Source: Pseudomonas sp. BBP2017 (GTDB lineage Bacteria > Pseudomonadota > Gammaproteobacteria > Pseudomonadales > Pseudomonadaceae). From it: a DNA stretch of 64,000 nt. The notes under the pieces were generated by a model that was not told the DNA's origin, ran no database searches, and saw only the letters and a program-made list of their open reading frames with translations. Shown one piece after another: positions 43,610-51,990 of the stretch. Position 1 is the first letter of the stretch. Every line of letters begins with the position of its first letter. The stretch lies in NCBI RefSeq assembly GCF_003024385.1, contig NZ_PVZN01000018.1, positions 48,671 to 112,670 of the forward strand. Direction: 5' to 3'. A program made the position numbers and the translations under genes.

Positions 43610-45472
43610 ATGGAAATTACCCGACGCGACTTCATCAATGGTGTCGCTATCGGCATTGCAGCGGGCTTGACCCCGCTGCAACTGCTGCAGGCTGGAGAAA
43701 GCGGACGCTACTACCCGCCAGCATTGACCGGCCTGCGTGGCAGCCATGTCGGCGCCTTTGAAGTTGCGCACCAGATGGGCTGGGAGAAAAAGCGCTTCGC
43801 CACTGACGATCTGCCGGTCAGCGAGGAGTACGACCTGGTGGTGGTCGGTGGTGGTATCAGTGGGCTGTCGGCGGCGTTTTTCTATCGGGAAAAACACCCA
43901 GAGGCAAAAATCCTCATCCTCGAAAACCACGACGACTTTGGTGGTCACGCCAAGCGCAACGAGTTCAGCGCCGGTGGACGGATGATTATCGGCTACGGAG
44001 GCAGCGAAGCCTTCCAGTCACCTAACCACCTTTACAGCGCCGAGGTCAACGGCCTGTTGACAAAGCTCGGGGTGGATATCAAGCGTTTTGAAACGGCCTT
44101 CGATCGTAGTTTCTACCCGAGCCTGGGCCTGTCGCGCGGGGTGTTCTTCGACAAGGAGAACTTCGGTGAAGACAAACTGGTGACCGGTGACCCGACGCCC
44201 ATGGTCGCCGACGATATTGCCCCCGGGCAACTCAATGCCCGTTCGATCCGCGACTTCATCAACGATTTCCCCCTGCCCGACAGCGACCGCAAGGCCTTGA
44301 TCGACTTGCACGAAGCGCCCAGGGATTACCTGTCAGGCAAATCACTGGAGGACAAGACTGCGTACCTGGAGCACACCAGCTACCGTGACTTCCTGCTCAA
44401 GGACGTCGGTCTGTCGCCCACAGCAGTGAAGTACTTCCAGGGCCGCACCAACGACTTCATGGCCTTGAGCATCGATACCGTGGCCGCCGCTGATGCCTAC
44501 TACATCGGTTATCCCGGCTTTACCGCGATGAACCTGGAGCCGATCAGCGAAGAAGCCCAGGCGGAAATGGAAGAGCCTTACATTTATCACTTCCCCGATG
44601 GCAACGCGTCGCTGGCACGCCTGCTGGTGCGCAGCCTGATTCCGACGGTGGCACAGGGCAAGGACATGGAAGATATCGTCCTGACCAACTTCGACTACAG
44701 CCGGCTCGACCGTAGCGGGCAGCCGGTGCGCCTGCGCTTGAACAGCACCGCAGTCAGCGTGCGCAATACCAATGGCGCGGTGAATATCGGCTACAGCCGT
44801 GGCGGACAATTGGCTCAGGTGCGCGCAAAACACTGCATCCTGGCTTGCTACAACATGATGATCCCGTACCTGCTGCGCGACCTGTCGCCAGAGCAGTCGT
44901 TTGCCCTGAGCCAGAATGTGAAGTTTCCGCTGGTGTACACCAAGGTCATCGTGCGCAACTGGCAGGCGTTCCAGAAGCTTGGTGTGCATGAAATCTACGC
45001 CGCCACGCAACCCTATAGCCGCATCAAACTGGACTACCCGGTAAGCATGGGTGGCTATGAACATCCACACGACCCGGCACAGCCTATCGGCCTGCACATG
45101 GTCTACGTACCGACCAGTCCTGATAGCGGCATGAACGGCCGTGACCAGGCACGTGCCGGGCGCGGGCGGCTGTATGGCACGCCATTTGAGACGCTGGAAA
45201 GCCAGTTGCGTGAACAGCTGCAGCGCATGCTCGGGCCTGGTGGTTTCGACCACAATCAGGACATTCTGGCGATCACCGTCAATCGTTGGCCGCATGGTTA
45301 TGCCTGCTTTACCAACACCCTGTACGACGATCCTGATCAGACCGAACAGTGGATGGAACTGGCACGCAAGCCTGTGGGCAAAGTCAGCATTGCCAACTCG
45401 GATGCGGCCTGGAGTGCATATGCGCATGCGGCGATTGATGAGGCATGGCGGGCTGTTGGAGAACTGGCTTAG
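43610..45472 (+). CDS. spdH: Spermidine dehydrogenase-like FAD enzyme
   Basis: A 620-residue flavoprotein strongly resembling P. aeruginosa SpdH, which cleaves spermidine to 1,3-diaminopropane and 4-aminobutanal. It begins with a Tat-like segment (TRRDFINGVAIGIAAGL), suggesting export of the folded flavoprotein. The FAD-binding motif VVVGGGISGLSAAF lies at residues 77-90. The enzyme may also accept spermine, as reported for SpdH. The ribosome site AAGGA lies 6 bases upstream. It ends the polyamine operon, before a perfect REP inverted repeat. Subcellular site is inferred from the signal. Confidence 0.87.
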   Translation: MEITRRDFINGVAIGIAAGLTPLQLLQAGESGRYYPPALTGLRGSHVGAFEVAHQMGWEKKRFATDDLPVSEEYDLVVVGGGISGLSAAFFYREKHPEAKILILENHDDFGGHAKRNEFSAGGRMIIGYGGSEAFQSPNHLYSAEVNGLLTKLGVDIKRFETAFDRSFYPSLGLSRGVFFDKENFGEDKLVTGDPTPMVADDIAPGQLNARSIRDFINDFPLPDSDRKALIDLHEAPRDYLSGKSLEDKTAYLEHTSYRDFLLKDVGLSPTAVKYFQGRTNDFMALSIDTVAAADAYYIGYPGFTAMNLEPISEEAQAEMEEPYIYHFPDGNASLARLLVRSLIPTVAQGKDMEDIVLTNFDYSRLDRSGQPVRLRLNSTAVSVRNTNGAVNIGYSRGGQLAQVRAKHCILACYNMMIPYLLRDLSPEQSFALSQNVKFPLVYTKVIVRNWQAFQKLGVHEIYAATQPYSRIKLDYPVSMGGYEHPHDPAQPIGLHMVYVPTSPDSGMNGRDQARAGRGRLYGTPFETLESQLREQLQRMLGPGGFDHNQDILAITVNRWPHGYACFTNTLYDDPDQTEQWMELARKPVGKVSIANSDAAWSAYAHAAIDEAWRAVGELA

Positions 45473-45478
45473 TTACGC

Positions 45479-45529
45479 ATCGCGGGGCAAGTCGGAGCGG
45501 CGGTGCGGCGATCCGACTTGCCCCGCGAT
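45479..45529. terminator. Perfect inverted REP-type repeat between convergent genes
   Basis: ATCGCGGGGCAAGTCGGA at 45479-45496 is exactly complementary to 45512-45529. The hairpin lies between the spermidine dehydrogenase stop and the convergent oxidoreductase stop, so it probably ends both transcripts. No T-run is present. Confidence 0.6.
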
Positions 45530-46636
45530 TCAATCACGCAGATCAGACTCGTGAATCGGCTGTTCACGACTGGTCGCGCGCTGGTACTGAGCCGGCCAGG
45601 TTGCCTTGTTGCCGCCCAGGTCATCGTCGGCGTGCAGCGGCCAATACGGATCACGCAACAGCTCTCGCGCCAGGAAAATGATATCGGCCTGCGCCGTGCG
45701 CAAAATGGTCTCGGCCTGCATCGGGTCTGTAATCATCCCCACCGTCCCCGTGGCAATCCCCGACTCTTCGCGGACCTTGGCAGCAAACTGGGTCTGGTAC
45801 CCAGGCCCGGTGGGAATCTCGGCGTTCACCGAGGTGCCGCCAGAGGACACGTCGATCAGGTCCACGCCTAATTTGCGCAAGCGCTTGGCCAACTCCACCG
45901 TTTCATCCGGGTTCCAGCCATCTTCGACCCAGTCGGTAGCCGATAGCCGCACGAACACCGGCAACTCCTCCGGCCAGACTTCCCGCACCGCCTCAGTCAC
46001 CTGCAAGGTCAGGCGAATTCGATTTTCGAAATTGCTGCCGTATTCATCACGTCGCTGGTTACTCAACGGCGACAGAAACTGATGCAGCAGATAGCCATGC
46101 GCCGCATGCACCTCAACCACCTTGAAGCCTGCTTTCAATGCACGATGCGCAGCGTCGACAAAGGCCTGAATCACTTCGTCGATCTGCGCTTTGGTCATTT
46201 CGACAGGCGCTGTGTGCTGCGGATCGAAGGCAATCTTTGACGGACCGATCGGCACCCAGCCGCCGTCTGCCGGCTTGACGCTGCCCTGCTTGCCCAACCA
46301 GGGCCGATAGGTGCTGGCCTTGCGTCCGGCATGCGCCAGTTGAATGCCGGGAACGGCGCCCTGAGCAATGATGAAACGGGTAATACGCTGCAGCGGCGGG
46401 ATCTGCGCGTCATCCCACAGCCCCAGATCCTGGGCGGTGATCCGCCCGTCGGCAGTAACCGCCGTGGCCTCGGTGAAGATCAACCCGGCCCCGCCCACCG
46501 CGCGGCTGCCCAGATGGACCAGGTGCCAGTCATTGGCCAGGCCATCGACACTGGAGTATTGGCACATGGGAGAAACGGCGATACGGTTGGGCAGGGTCAG
46601 GTGGCGCAGGGTATAGGGTGCAAGCAGCAGACTCAT
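45530..46636 (-). CDS. Old Yellow Enzyme family NADH:flavin oxidoreductase
   Basis: A 368-residue FMN-dependent ene-reductase of the YqjM/XenA-like class. The start NRIAVSPMCQYSSVDGLANDWHLVHLGSRA carries the Cys typical of this subgroup at the flavin site. The active-site HAGRKAS and the VHAAHGYLLHQFLSPLSNQRRDEYGSNFENRIRL block with substrate-binding His are present. It reduces activated alkenes or xenobiotics such as nitro compounds; the natural substrate is unknown. The ATG has AGGTG 5 bases upstream. It stands alone between spdH and recJ. Confidence 0.92.
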   Translation of the reverse strand: MSLLLAPYTLRHLTLPNRIAVSPMCQYSSVDGLANDWHLVHLGSRAVGGAGLIFTEATAVTADGRITAQDLGLWDDAQIPPLQRITRFIIAQGAVPGIQLAHAGRKASTYRPWLGKQGSVKPADGGWVPIGPSKIAFDPQHTAPVEMTKAQIDEVIQAFVDAAHRALKAGFKVVEVHAAHGYLLHQFLSPLSNQRRDEYGSNFENRIRLTLQVTEAVREVWPEELPVFVRLSATDWVEDGWNPDETVELAKRLRKLGVDLIDVSSGGTSVNAEIPTGPGYQTQFAAKVREESGIATGTVGMITDPMQAETILRTAQADIIFLARELLRDPYWPLHADDDLGGNKATWPAQYQRATSREQPIHESDLRD

Positions 46637-46754
46637 GGGGCACCTCTCAAATCAAGTGGTAAGGCTCCAGATGGTTGACCGGCCGACCACAGAATCTTCC
46701 CCGCAGGTTCTTCGACCAATCATTCTGAGCCTAGACCACTTTGCCCCCTTGAGT

Positions 46755-48464
46755 TCAGCGCGGCTCGATATGCGCAATCATCAACTGCACGCTTTCCTGG
46801 CCACGGAACTCGTTGACGTCGAGCTTGTACGCAAGTTCGACCCAACGCACCGTCGGGTTGGGCCAGACCTCCCGATCGACACCAAAGGCGATGCCATCGA
46901 GCTTGACCGAGCCGCACTCGCTCTTGAGCACCACTTTCAGGTGCCGCTCGCCCACCACCCGCTGCTCGACCAACTGGAACACTCCGTGGAACAGCGGCTC
47001 GGGGAAGTGCTGGCCCCAGGGCCCGGCGTGACGCAGGGCGCGCGCCAGTTCCAGGTGAAATTCTTCAACCGCAAGGCTGCCATCGGACAGCAGGCGGCCG
47101 GTCAAGTCGTCTTCGCACAATTGCCTGCGCACTTCTTCGTCGAATGCCTGGGCAAAGGCCGGGAAGTTGTCGGCTGGCAAGGACAGGCCGGCAGCCATGG
47201 CATGGCCACCGAACTTGCTGATCAGTTGCGGATGCTGTGCCGCCACCGCGTCCAGCGCATCACGGATATGAAAACCTGGCACCGAACGAGCCGAGCCCTT
47301 GAGCATGCCTTCGCCTGCATCGGCAAAGGCGATGGTAGGCCGGTGGTAACGTTCCTTGAGGCGTGAGGCCAGAATACCGATCACCCCTTGGTGCCAGTCC
47401 TGCTCGAACAGGCACAGACCGAACGGCATCGACTCCAGTGGCAGATCCTTAAGCTGGGCCAGTGCTTCACGCTGCATACCCTGCTCGATCGACTTGCGAT
47501 CCTGGTTCAACTCATCCAGTTGCCCGGCCATTTCCCGCGCCAGGCTGGGGTCGTCGCTGAGCAGGCATTCGATGCCCAGGCTCATGTCGTCCAGACGACC
47601 GGCGGCGTTCAGGCGTGGGCCGAGGATAAAGCCCAGGTCAGTAGAGGTGATACGCGCATGATCACGCCGGGCCACCTCAAGGATAGCCTTGAGCCCGGGC
47701 CGTGCCCGCCCTGCCCTGATCCGCTCAAGGCCTTGATGTACCAGGATGCGGTTGTTGGCGTCCAGGGGCACGACGTCGGCAACGCTGCCCAAGGCGACCA
47801 GATCGAGCAGTTCACCAATGTTCGGTTGTGGCGCATTGTCGTAGTGCCCGAGGCTGCGCAACCGTGCACGCAAGGCCATCAGCACGTAGAAAATAACTCC
47901 GACCCCGGCCAGCGCCTTGCTCGGGAACTCGCAACCGGGCTGGTTGGGATTGACGATGGCATCGGCTGCTGGCAGTTCATTACCTGGCAGGTGGTGATCG
48001 GTGACCAACACCTTGAGCCCGGCAGCTTTGGCCGCGGCCACACCCTCTACGCTGGAAATGCCATTGTCCACGGTGATCAACAGTTGCGGCTGGCGTTCCA
48101 GGGCAACCTCAACGATTTCCGGCGTCAGCCCATAGCCGTACTCGAAGCGATTGGGCACCAGATAATCGACATGCGCCGCCCCCAGCAGACGCAAGCCCAG
48201 CACTCCCACAGTGCTGGCCGTCGCGCCATCGGCATCGAAGTCGCCAACGATCAGGATGCGCTGGCGCTGGGCCAGGGCATCAATCAGCAGGTCCACCGCC
48301 GCGTCGATACCTTTGAGCTGCTGGTAAGGCAGCAGGCGCGCCAGGCTTTTGTCTAGTTCCGCCGCGCTGTGCACGCCACGTGCGGCGTACAGGCGGGTCA
48401 GCAACGGCGGCAGGTCGCCAAGGAACGGCAAGGTGTCCGGTAGAGGGCGAGGTTCGATACGCAT
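46755..48464 (-). CDS. recJ: Single-stranded-DNA-specific exonuclease RecJ
   Basis: 5'-3' exonuclease of the DHH superfamily acting in recombination and mismatch repair. The 569 residues match the family. Motif I is VGDFDADGATAS (Asp75, 77, 79), motif III is DHHLPG at 156-161, and a DHHA1 region and OB-fold follow. I chose ATG at 48464, where the protein reads MRIEPRPLPD; the longer frame is unsupported. The gene starts 6 bases after the yaeQ stop, so the two are co-transcribed. Confidence 0.95.
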   Translation of the reverse strand: MRIEPRPLPDTLPFLGDLPPLLTRLYAARGVHSAAELDKSLARLLPYQQLKGIDAAVDLLIDALAQRQRILIVGDFDADGATASTVGVLGLRLLGAAHVDYLVPNRFEYGYGLTPEIVEVALERQPQLLITVDNGISSVEGVAAAKAAGLKVLVTDHHLPGNELPAADAIVNPNQPGCEFPSKALAGVGVIFYVLMALRARLRSLGHYDNAPQPNIGELLDLVALGSVADVVPLDANNRILVHQGLERIRAGRARPGLKAILEVARRDHARITSTDLGFILGPRLNAAGRLDDMSLGIECLLSDDPSLAREMAGQLDELNQDRKSIEQGMQREALAQLKDLPLESMPFGLCLFEQDWHQGVIGILASRLKERYHRPTIAFADAGEGMLKGSARSVPGFHIRDALDAVAAQHPQLISKFGGHAMAAGLSLPADNFPAFAQAFDEEVRRQLCEDDLTGRLLSDGSLAVEEFHLELARALRHAGPWGQHFPEPLFHGVFQLVEQRVVGERHLKVVLKSECGSVKLDGIAFGVDREVWPNPTVRWVELAYKLDVNEFRGQESVQLMIAHIEPR

Positions 48465-48469
48465 AAATG

Positions 48470-49012
48470 TCAGCCGCGCTCGCCGAGCAACCACTGCAGC
48501 TGAACTTCATGCTGACCACGGTCGTCAGTGACGAAGATCGTGCCTTCACTGATCATCACGTCCCATTTGATTGCGCGTGGCATGTCTTTGGCCAGGGTTT
48601 CCAGCACTTCCTGCGGCACGGCAGCAATGTTCACGTTCTTCAGGTTCTTGATGGCAGGGACAACCTTGGTCTCCCACACGCGCAGGCTGCCATACGCCAG
48701 CAGGCTGGTACGTTCAGTGCGGCGCGAGCACCAGGTCAGGCGGTCGGCATCCGGCTGGCCGACCTCGATCCAGTGCAGCACACGGTCGTCCAGGCTCTTT
48801 TCCCACAAAGCCGGCTCGTCGACATCAGACAGGCCGCGACCGAATGCCAGCTGCTCGTTGTAGAACAGGGCGTAAGCCAGCAACCGCACAGCCATACGTT
48901 CTTCAGTTTCCGAAGGGTGACGGGCAATGGTTTGCTTGACACTTTCGTACACACCGCGATCGAGATCGGTGAGGTTCAATTCAAACTTGTAGGTCGTGGA
49001 CGGCTGGGCCAT
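48470..49012 (-). CDS. yaeQ: YaeQ family protein
   Basis: A 180-residue protein of the YaeQ family, a PD-(D/E)xK-like fold with suggested nuclease relation but no known biochemical activity. Typical features are YKFELNLTDLDRGVYESVKQTIARHPSETEERMAVRLLAYAL, FGRGLSDVDEPALWEK and WIEVGQPDADRL. Start chosen at ATG 49012 (MAQPSTTYKF), as in homologues. Upstream of recJ in the same transcript. Confidence 0.92.
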   Translation of the reverse strand: MAQPSTTYKFELNLTDLDRGVYESVKQTIARHPSETEERMAVRLLAYALFYNEQLAFGRGLSDVDEPALWEKSLDDRVLHWIEVGQPDADRLTWCSRRTERTSLLAYGSLRVWETKVVPAIKNLKNVNIAAVPQEVLETLAKDMPRAIKWDVMISEGTIFVTDDRGQHEVQLQWLLGERG

Positions 49013-49142
49013 GGCGGGCATCTTGCACAAAGAAAAAGTCGCCCAGTCTAACCGATCCGTACAATCCTTGCCCCGCGACAGTATCTGAGCGCGCCTGCCT
49101 GTGATAAAAACGGGGGCTCTGACCTGCCGCTACGGACGCCAC

Positions 49143-50342
49143 ATGCCTACGCCCAGCAAACCCCTCGCCGGACTCAAAGTCATCGAACTCGGCACCCTGA
49201 TTGCCGGCCCTTTTGCCTCGCGTATCTGTGCCGAATTCGGCGCCCAGGTCATCAAGGTCGAGTCGCCTGATGGCGGCGACCCGTTGCGCAAGTGGCGCAA
49301 GCTGTACGAGGGCACTTCGTTGTGGTGGTTCGTCCAGGCCCGCAACAAACAGTCGCTGACCCTCAACCTCAAGCATGCCGAAGGCATCGAGGTCCTGAAA
49401 AAGCTGCTGGCCGACGCCGACATTCTGATTGAGAACTTCCGCCCCGGTGTCCTGGAAAAACTCGGCCTGGGCTGGGACACCCTGCACAGCCTGAACCCGA
49501 AACTGGTCATGGTGCGCCTGTCCGGCTTCGGCCAGACCGGGCCGATGAAAGATCAGCCCGGCTTTGGTGCTGTCGGTGAATCGATGGGCGGCCTGCGCTA
49601 TATCACCGGCTTTGAGGACCGGCCACCGGTACGCACCGGCATTTCCATCGGCGACTCCATTGCGGCGCTCTGGGGGGTGATTGGCGCCTTGATGGCTTTG
49701 CGTCATCGCGAGGTCAATGGCGGTGCGGGCCAAGTAGTGGATGTCGCCTTGTACGAGGCAATTTTCGCGATGATGGAAAGCATGGTGCCCGAGTTCGACG
49801 TGTTCGGCTTTATTCGTGAACGTACCGGCAACATCATGCCCGGCATTACCCCTTCGTCGATTCACACCAGTGCCGATGGCAAGCATGTACAAATCGGCGC
49901 CAACGGTGATGCGATCTTCAAGCGTTTCATGCAGGCTATCGGTCGCCAGGACCTGGCCGATGATCCAACCCTTGCCAGCAACGATGGCCGCGATCTGCGC
50001 CGCGACGAGCTGTACGCGGTCATCGACCGCTGGGCCCGCAGTGTGCCGCTGGACGCGCTGCTGCAGGTACTCAACGATGCCCAGGTCCCGGCCAGCCGCA
50101 TCTTCAGCGCCGAAGACATGTTCAGCGACCCACAGTTTCTGGCCCGCGAAATGTTCCTGCAGGCCAAACTCCCCGACGGCAAGCCGTTCAAGATGCCCGG
50201 GATCGTGCCCAAGTTGTCGGCAACGCCAGGTTCCAGCGAATGGGTCGGCCCTGAGCTGGGTGCGCACACTGAGCAATTGCTTGGCGAGCTGGGCTACGAC
50301 GCACCGGACATTGCCCGCCTACGCGCGCAGGGCGCGGTGTGA
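49143..50342 (+). CDS. CaiB/BaiF family CoA-transferase
   Basis: A 399-residue class III CoA-transferase that moves CoA between carboxylic acids. The family start LAGLKVIELGTLIAGPFASRICAEFGAQVIKVESPDGGDPLRKW and the IENFRPGVLEKLGLGWDTLHSLNPKLVMVRLSGFGQTGPMKDQPGFG block with its catalytic Asp are intact. The substrate is not evident. It is divergent from yaeQ. The TIGR02285 gene follows after 47 bases on the same strand, although the functional link is unclear. Confidence 0.9.
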   Translation: MPTPSKPLAGLKVIELGTLIAGPFASRICAEFGAQVIKVESPDGGDPLRKWRKLYEGTSLWWFVQARNKQSLTLNLKHAEGIEVLKKLLADADILIENFRPGVLEKLGLGWDTLHSLNPKLVMVRLSGFGQTGPMKDQPGFGAVGESMGGLRYITGFEDRPPVRTGISIGDSIAALWGVIGALMALRHREVNGGAGQVVDVALYEAIFAMMESMVPEFDVFGFIRERTGNIMPGITPSSIHTSADGKHVQIGANGDAIFKRFMQAIGRQDLADDPTLASNDGRDLRRDELYAVIDRWARSVPLDALLQVLNDAQVPASRIFSAEDMFSDPQFLAREMFLQAKLPDGKPFKMPGIVPKLSATPGSSEWVGPELGAHTEQLLGELGYDAPDIARLRAQGAV

Positions 50343-50389
50343 AGCATCGCCTCTAACCCTGTTACCGGCCCGACGGTGGAGACTCGTAC

Positions 50390-51277
50390 ATGAGCAAACG
50401 CAAGCGCCCGCGCTGCCGCACGCTGCTGGCCTTTATGTTGTGTACCCTGCTGGGTGCGAGCATGCCCGGGATTGCCTCGGCCAGGGAACGATTGCTTTGG
50501 GTGCTGCGCGACTTGCCACCGTTGACCGTCTTCGAAGGAACCAGCAAAGGCCAGGGTGTCGTGGATCAGTTGTTGCCCATGCTGATCGAGAAAATGCCTG
50601 AATACGAGCACAGCGTCATTCGGGTCAATCGCGCACGTGGCAATCAGATGTTGCAAGAAGGCCGCCTCACTTGCGATCCCACCCTGCTCTGGACGCCCGA
50701 ACGCGCCCGCTATGTGCACTTTTCACAACCGAGCCTGGGCATACTCAGCAGCGGCCTGGTCGTTCGCCAACAAGACCAGCCGTTACTGTCGCCTTACCTG
50801 AAGAATCAGGAAATCGACCTGCGTACACTGCTCGCCAGCACATCGCTCAAACTGGGAGTAGTTGCCGAACGCAGCTACAGCCCGCCGGTCGACGCCTTGC
50901 TCAAGACCCTGTCGGCCGAAGCGCTCAGCCGTCACTATGGCAATGATGCTGTCAGCAACCTGTTGCAGATGCAAAAACGCCAGCGTTTGCAGCTACTGCT
51001 CAGCTACTGGCCGGAGGCCCGATACCTGATCCAGCAGCAAGGGTGGACAACAGACGACTACAGTTTCTACCCGATCCAGGGAGTGGCACGCTACCAGTTC
51101 ATCCACATCGGTTGTGCCGACACGCCACAGGGACGCGAGGCCATCGGCCATATCGATCAACTGCTCAAATCCTTGCGCCGCGATACCCTGCCACACCTGT
51201 ATGCGCAGTGGCTGGATCCGCAATTTCGCGAACGCTATCTACAGGATAGTCGAGCGTTTTTCCTTGCCCCACCTTGA
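50390..51277 (+). CDS. Periplasmic solute-binding-like protein (TIGR02285 type)
   Basis: A 295-residue exported protein, with a signal peptide (CRTLLAFMLCTLLGASMPGIASA) and an SBP_bac_3-like fold. The fold shows LLWVLRDLPPLTVFEGTSKGQGVVDQLLPMLIEKMPEYEHSVIRVNRARGNQMLQEG and VEHPT-like CDPTLLWTPERARYVHFSQP. No transporter genes accompany it. It sits immediately before the LuxR-type regulator (42 bases) and the kinase cluster. It may present a ligand to the periplasmic domains of the kinase, but this is inference. GGAG lies 8 bases before ATG. Confidence 0.8.
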   Translation: MSKRKRPRCRTLLAFMLCTLLGASMPGIASARERLLWVLRDLPPLTVFEGTSKGQGVVDQLLPMLIEKMPEYEHSVIRVNRARGNQMLQEGRLTCDPTLLWTPERARYVHFSQPSLGILSSGLVVRQQDQPLLSPYLKNQEIDLRTLLASTSLKLGVVAERSYSPPVDALLKTLSAEALSRHYGNDAVSNLLQMQKRQRLQLLLSYWPEARYLIQQQGWTTDDYSFYPIQGVARYQFIHIGCADTPQGREAIGHIDQLLKSLRRDTLPHLYAQWLDPQFRERYLQDSRAFFLAPP

Positions 51278-51319
51278 ACAGGCTATTAGAACCCTGACGC
51301 TGGACAAACGGAGCCTGTT

Positions 51320-51982
51320 TTGAGTATTTCCCCCTTGCGGCCATTGCGTGTCGTCCTGGCAGACGATCATCCGATCTTTCGTATCGGCTTGCAGGCCGTC
51401 CTCGACCAGATACCTGGAGTGACGGTAGTTGCACAAGCCGGTAGCCCGAAAGAACTGCTGGCCCATCTGCACGGGCTGGCGTGTGATGTACTGGTGACTG
51501 ATTTCATGATGCCGGTCGGGCAACAGAATGATGGTCTGAAACTGCTGGAGCAGATTCGTCGGCACTTCCCGCAACTGCCGATCCTGGTCGTGACCATGAT
51601 CAACAACGCCGGACTGTTCCGGGCGATGCTCGCCCTGGGCATAAGCGGCCTGCTGAGCAAGGCCAGCCTGGCTGGCGAACTCCCTCAGGCCATCAGTTGC
51701 CTGTCACAAGGCAAAACCTACCTGGCAGCCTCGGTTGAGCACCTGTTGCTACAAGAAGGCGCGGTACGCGAAGACCATATTGGCGTACAGGACCCCCTCT
51801 CACCCAAGGAACTTGAGGTTACCCGCCTGCTTGCCGCCGGCCACACGGTGAGCCAGATCGCAGCGTTGCTCAACCGCAGCAAACAGACGGTCAGCACCCA
51901 GAAAGTCAGTGCCATGCGCAAACTGGGGGTGGCCAATGATGCAGCGCTCTTTCTCTACCTGCAGGAACACGGCCTGACCTGA
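51320..51982 (+). CDS. LuxR/NarL-type response regulator, RocA1-like
   Basis: A 220-residue DNA-binding regulator. The receiver domain has the acidic pair Asp15-16 and phosphoacceptor Asp61 (VTDFMMPVG). The C-terminal LuxR-type helix-turn-helix lies at about 152-200 (LSPKELEVTRLLAAGHTVSQIAALLNRSKQTVSTQKVSAMRKLGV). It starts at TTG, supported by GGAG 6 bases upstream and by lack of an ATG. It converges on the EAL gene with only 8 bases between stops. Architecture and neighbours fit RocA1 of P. aeruginosa or BvgA. Its targets are not visible. Confidence 0.85.
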   Translation: MSISPLRPLRVVLADDHPIFRIGLQAVLDQIPGVTVVAQAGSPKELLAHLHGLACDVLVTDFMMPVGQQNDGLKLLEQIRRHFPQLPILVVTMINNAGLFRAMLALGISGLLSKASLAGELPQAISCLSQGKTYLAASVEHLLLQEGAVREDHIGVQDPLSPKELEVTRLLAAGHTVSQIAALLNRSKQTVSTQKVSAMRKLGVANDAALFLYLQEHGLT

Positions 51983-51990
51983 GTGAATGC

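Noticed and set aside
39315..45529. CRISPR-like array from repeated GCGGGGCAAG words
   Set aside because: The copies are few, widely spaced and paired as inverted repeats; they are REP elements.
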